From the NCBI RefSeq assembly GCF_030646015.1, contig NZ_JAUSLT010000087.1, positions 1 to 64,000 of the forward strand: DNA of 64,000 nucleotides, read 5' to 3'. Below the pieces are notes generated by a model that was given only the letters and a program-made list of their open reading frames with translations, ran no database searches and had not been told where the DNA came from. Below are positions 62,643 through 64,000 of the stretch, piece by piece. The position numbers and the translations under genes are program-made. Each line of letters starts with the position of its first letter. Positions within the stretch are counted from its first letter, which is position 1. Source of the DNA: Bradyrhizobium sp. Lineage in GTDB: Bacteria > Pseudomonadota > Alphaproteobacteria > Rhizobiales > Xanthobacteraceae.

Positions 62643-62679
62643 CCGTAGGTCGCATGTTCGAGTCATGCCGGGATCGCCA
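62603..62679 (+). tRNA. tRNA-Arg(CCT)
   Basis: A full cloverleaf. Acceptor stem GGTCCCG (62603-62609) pairs with CGGGATC (62669-62675), with one G-T pair; the D arm is in agctcagccggatagagc. The anticodon stem ACGGT/ACCGT encloses loop TTCCTAA, giving anticodon CCT. The T arm is GCATG-TTCGAGT-CATGC, discriminator G (62676), and CCA is encoded at 62677-62679. Reads AGG codons. The 5' half is duplicated at 58752-58791. Confidence 0.98.
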
Positions 62680-62786
62680 ACGCTCCAAGCACCACAAAAC
62701 CAGCAGCAGATTTTTGGGTGCCCACTCGGTTCGGCGAGACGTGTTTCCGCCGCCACACACCAGATTTCCTGCAACCCGTCCCGATC

Positions 62787-63590
62787 TCACTTCGCCGCAG
62801 CAATCGCCCGTTCGACCGTATGCGCGGCATCGAGCAGGGTTTCGGCCACTTCCGCCTCGCGCCGCGGGTTGAGCCGGTGGCGGACCGCCGAGATGGTAAT
62901 GGCCGCCGCGGGCGCGCCGTCCGGACCTCTGATCCAGGCCGAGAGGGACTTCGTTCCCGGCACCAGGCCGATGTCGCGCAGTTCATAGCCCCGGCGCCGC
63001 GCGGCCTGAATCTGCCCGAGCACCGCCGGCATGCTGGTGCGGTAAGCCTTGAACCTCACCTGATTGGCCGCGACGATTTTTCGCGCGTCCGGCGCCGGCA
63101 ACGCGGCGAGGATGGCGACGCCGGCACTGCTGACGCCGAGCGGGCGCCGCGCGCCGACTTCGATCGACAGCACCTGGATCGGATAGGAGCCGATCCGGCG
63201 CGCGACGCACAGCGTATCGAGCCCGGTCCGCACCGTCAGGAACAACGTGTCCCCGAGTTGTGCGGAGACCTTCGCCAGATAGGGTTCGGCCGCGACCAGC
63301 AGCGGGGAGCGCGACTGCCGCGCCAGTGCCAGCTCGGACACCTGCCGGCCGATGACGTAACGCCCGCTCTTGTCGCTGCGCTCGGCAATGCCTTCCTCGA
63401 CCAGCACGTGCACGATGCGGTGAACGGTGGGCCGGGTCAGGGCGGTGGACTGCACGACCTCCGAAAGCCGCACGCCCTCCTCACGCCCCGCCGCGAGAAT
63501 GCGCAACACCGACAGCGCCCGCCGGATCGCCTGGGCGCCCGGTCGGGGCTGCGGAATCTCCCGTCCCGATGCGCTTCGCCGCTCCGCCAT
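62787..63590 (-). CDS. IclR family transcriptional regulator
   Basis: A 267-residue regulator. The winged helix-turn-helix is at about residues 18-75 (AQAIRRALSVLRILAAGREE, then LSEVVQSTALTRPTVHRIVH). The IclR effector domain is in TLFLTVRTGLDTLCVARRIG, RPLGVSSAGVAILAALPAPD and GYELRDIGLVPGTKSLSAWI. The ATG at 63590 gives MAERRSASGREIPQ; an ATG at 63632 would place the palindrome at 63616-63630 inside the gene. It is divergent from a Bug-type binding-protein gene at 63773, which it likely controls. Confidence 0.94.
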   Translation of the reverse strand: MAERRSASGREIPQPRPGAQAIRRALSVLRILAAGREEGVRLSEVVQSTALTRPTVHRIVHVLVEEGIAERSDKSGRYVIGRQVSELALARQSRSPLLVAAEPYLAKVSAQLGDTLFLTVRTGLDTLCVARRIGSYPIQVLSIEVGARRPLGVSSAGVAILAALPAPDARKIVAANQVRFKAYRTSMPAVLGQIQAARRRGYELRDIGLVPGTKSLSAWIRGPDGAPAAAITISAVRHRLNPRREAEVAETLLDAAHTVERAIAAAK

Positions 63591-63615
63591 TGTCCTGAGA
63601 TCCCGCCTCGCCGAC

Positions 63616-63630
63616 GTCCATAATGTGGAC
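63616..63630. promoter_or_regulatory. Candidate IclR operator
   Basis: GTCCATAATGTGGAC: perfect 5-bp arms GTCCA/TGGAC around a 5-bp spacer, 26 bp upstream of the iclR ATG (63590) and between the divergent genes. Not verified; single copy here. Confidence 0.5.
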
Positions 63631-63772
63631 ATATCCAGCACAATTCCGTCGACAACGAACGGGGGCCGGCCATGATCGCGGCGCCCGACCAGCGACAGGT
63701 GCGCGGGCAGTTCCGGTTCACACCGCAACAACAATCTGGCGGCTCCAGCCGCGCGGCATTCGGGAGGATATG

Positions 63773-64000
63773 ATGAGATTTTTCGCGATCATGTGGGCCG
63801 CCGTCGCCTTGTTGATGACCCCGCTGACCGGTCCGGTGGCAGCCCAGCAGTGGCCCGCGCGCACCGTGCGCCTGGTGGTGCCGTACCCGGCGGGCGGCAA
63901 TGTCGACGGCGCGGCGCGCATCATCGGCAGCAAGCTGCAGGAAATCCTCGGCCAGACCTTCATCGTGGAAAACAAGGCCGGCGCCGGCGGGCTGATCGCC
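63773..64000 (+). CDS. Bug/TctC family binding protein (partial, cut by window end)
   Basis: The first 76 codons of a Bug-type periplasmic binding protein: signal peptide (MRFFAIMWAAVALLMTPLTG), then QQWPARTVRLVVPYPAGGNV with the PYPAGGxxD signature of the family and FIVENKAGAGGLIA. GGAGG at 63763-63767 is 5 bp before the ATG at 63773; an in-frame ATG at 63770 is less well spaced. The 3' end lies beyond this window. Regulated with, or by, the divergent IclR gene. Confidence 0.92.
   Translation, partial: MRFFAIMWAAVALLMTPLTGPVAAQQWPARTVRLVVPYPAGGNVDGAARIIGSKLQEILGQTFIVENKAGAGGLIA

Overview
This window is high-GC alphaproteobacterial chromosome, most likely Bradyrhizobium or a close Nitrobacteraceae relative such as Rhodopseudomonas. 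The evidence is the pairing of housekeeping genes (comF-grxC-nitrilase-DUF1178; argJ, a parvulin PPIase and secA; a SUV3-like helicase, S4 protein, fdxA and carD), strong G/C preference at third codon positions, many long intergenic inverted repeats, and many solute-binding-protein and acyl-CoA catabolic genes. No rRNA or CRISPR array was seen. One complete tRNA gene, tRNA-Arg(CCT), is present.

Layout. 0.2-20 kb is mostly core: lysC, a PH-domain membrane protein, ubiG, a DMT transporter, the comF-grxC-nitrilase-DUF1178 operon, a methyltransferase, mutT, a TadG/VWA protein, argJ, a PPIase, secA, a YkuD transpeptidase, accA and an Old Yellow Enzyme. 20-22 kb holds a repeat-rich non-coding stretch and a DUF2235 hydrolase. 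22.3-29.5 kb is a coherent accessory locus: an ABC importer (NMT1-like binding protein, permease, ATPase), two amidohydrolases, a small NTF2-like protein and a divergent GntR/FCD regulator. Three copies of TTGCATGCAC lie in its two divergent promoter regions and are a candidate operator. 29.7-40.4 kb is core again: rpmB, a DUF3108 protein, the helicase, S4 protein, fdxA, carD, an M48 protease, a nuclease and a VOC protein. 40.7-50.6 kb is an acyl-CoA catabolic region: a branched-chain-type binding protein, two enoyl-CoA hydratases, a VOC protein, an ADP-forming acyl-CoA synthetase, two dissimilar acyl-CoA dehydrogenases that may form a heteromer, and an SDR. 50.7-54.3 kb has small envelope or hypothetical genes and a ketopantoate-reductase-like gene. 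54.3-58 kb is a carboxylate-catabolism-like operon: SAF-domain oxidoreductase, RraA-like protein, cupin and Bug-type binding protein.

58.1-62.7 kb is the most unusual part. A CAP-domain gene is followed by only the 5' half of tRNA-Arg(CCT). About 3.2 kb of foreign, decayed DNA follows: a small membrane protein, a phage-like fragment, a frameshifted acetyltransferase, a DNA-ligase remnant and one intact unknown gene. After it comes a diverged, 5'-truncated second copy of the CAP gene and then a complete tRNA-Arg. This looks like the scar of an element that recombined at the anticodon loop and supplied the 5' half of the tRNA itself. The window ends with an iclR regulator divergent from a Bug-type binding protein cut by the window edge.

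Intergenic space is occupied by at least five recurrent families of about 80-190 bp inverted repeats (called A-E here), plus two single-copy elements of the same style and one larger nested palindrome.
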